Assembly: GCA_947174625.1 (NCBI GenBank)
Contig: CAMWJT010000091.1
Span: 1-5,650, forward strand
Source: an uncultured Ruminococcus sp.
GTDB lineage: Bacteria > Bacillota > Clostridia > Oscillospirales > Ruminococcaceae
Direction of reading: 5' to 3'
DNA length: 5,650 bases
Part shown: positions 5,539 to 5,650 of the stretch, in pieces
How positions within the stretch are numbered: the stretch's first letter is position 1
How the letters are laid out: the number at the start of each line of letters is the position of its first letter
Made by a program: the position numbers and the translations under genes
Notes under the pieces: generated by a model
The model's database searches: none
What the model was told of the DNA's origin: nothing
The model's input: only the letters and a program-made list of their open reading frames with translations

Positions 5539-5650
5539 ATGACCAAATCTGAACTGATTGCACTCTATGCCAAGAAAAGAGACCGCAGAAGAAAAGATGC
5601 TGAACAAGATGTGAATTTTATTTTTGATACCATCCGGGATGCACTCGCAG
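5539..5650 (+). CDS. HU/IHF-family DNA-binding protein, N-terminal part (cut by window edge)
   Basis: Only the first 37 codons are present; HU proteins are usually about 90 residues. The visible start, MTKSELIAL, and the helical part KDAEQDVNFIFDTIRDALA (residues 19-37) match the N-terminal dimerisation helices of HU, a small basic dimer that bends and compacts DNA. The DNA-binding beta arms lie beyond the edge. The loop between helices 1 and 2, usually containing Gly-Leu-Ser-Lys, is replaced by a very basic KKRDRRR (12-18), which is unusual. It was too short to stand out as an open frame, but the perfect AGGAGG and the family pattern support it. mazG followed by HU is a common arrangement in Clostridia. 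An unusual HU paralogue rather than the main HU is possible. Confidence 0.85.
   Translation, partial: MTKSELIALYAKKRDRRRKDAEQDVNFIFDTIRDALA

Overview
The window looks like a chromosomal housekeeping region of a low-to-mid GC Gram-positive anaerobe of the class Clostridia, most like Ruminococcus/Oscillospiraceae. This assignment rests on the SpoVB-type flippase, a MazG with HU directly after it, strong AGGAGG-type ribosome binding sites, and AT-rich gaps around moderately GC-balanced genes. It is inference from protein style and gene order. No database was searched. There are no tRNAs, rRNAs, CRISPR arrays, insertion sequences or phage genes that I can see.

Layout. On the minus strand, positions 49-1713 hold a 554-residue multi-pass membrane protein of the SpoVB/polysaccharide-flippase family. 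Just beyond its stop codon, at the left edge, a near-consensus sigma-A promoter (TTGACA, 17 bp, TATACT) fires leftward out of the window. The 186-bp divergent gap 1714-1899 holds a strong plus-strand promoter (TTGCCG, 17 bp, extended TGc-TATAAT), a weaker overlapping minus-strand candidate, a perfect 26-bp palindrome and a short hairpin at the start of the rightward transcript.

From that promoter five genes run rightward with no visible terminator between them. They are a PLP-dependent fold-type-I aminotransferase (1900-3102), an unrecognised 180-residue soluble protein (3145-3687), tryptophanyl-tRNA synthetase trpS (3684-4691, overlapping the previous gene by 4 bp), the nucleotide-pyrophosphohydrolase mazG (4711-5505) and the first 37 codons of an HU-family DNA-binding protein (5539 to the right edge). 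The longest gap on the plus side is 42 bp, so one polycistronic transcript is likely.

How they fit. The flippase, MazG and HU are familiar neighbours in Firmicutes (compare the yabM-yabN region of Bacillus and mazG-HU in Clostridia). Here the flippase is turned around, and an aminotransferase, an unknown gene and trpS lie between it and mazG. trpS has no room for a T-box leader directly upstream, so its expression seems tied to the operon promoter and to translation of the unknown gene before it. I see no clearly new biological system. The best leads are the unknown gene coupled to trpS, the palindrome in the divergent control region, and the AT-tract motif recurring before three of the ribosome binding sites.
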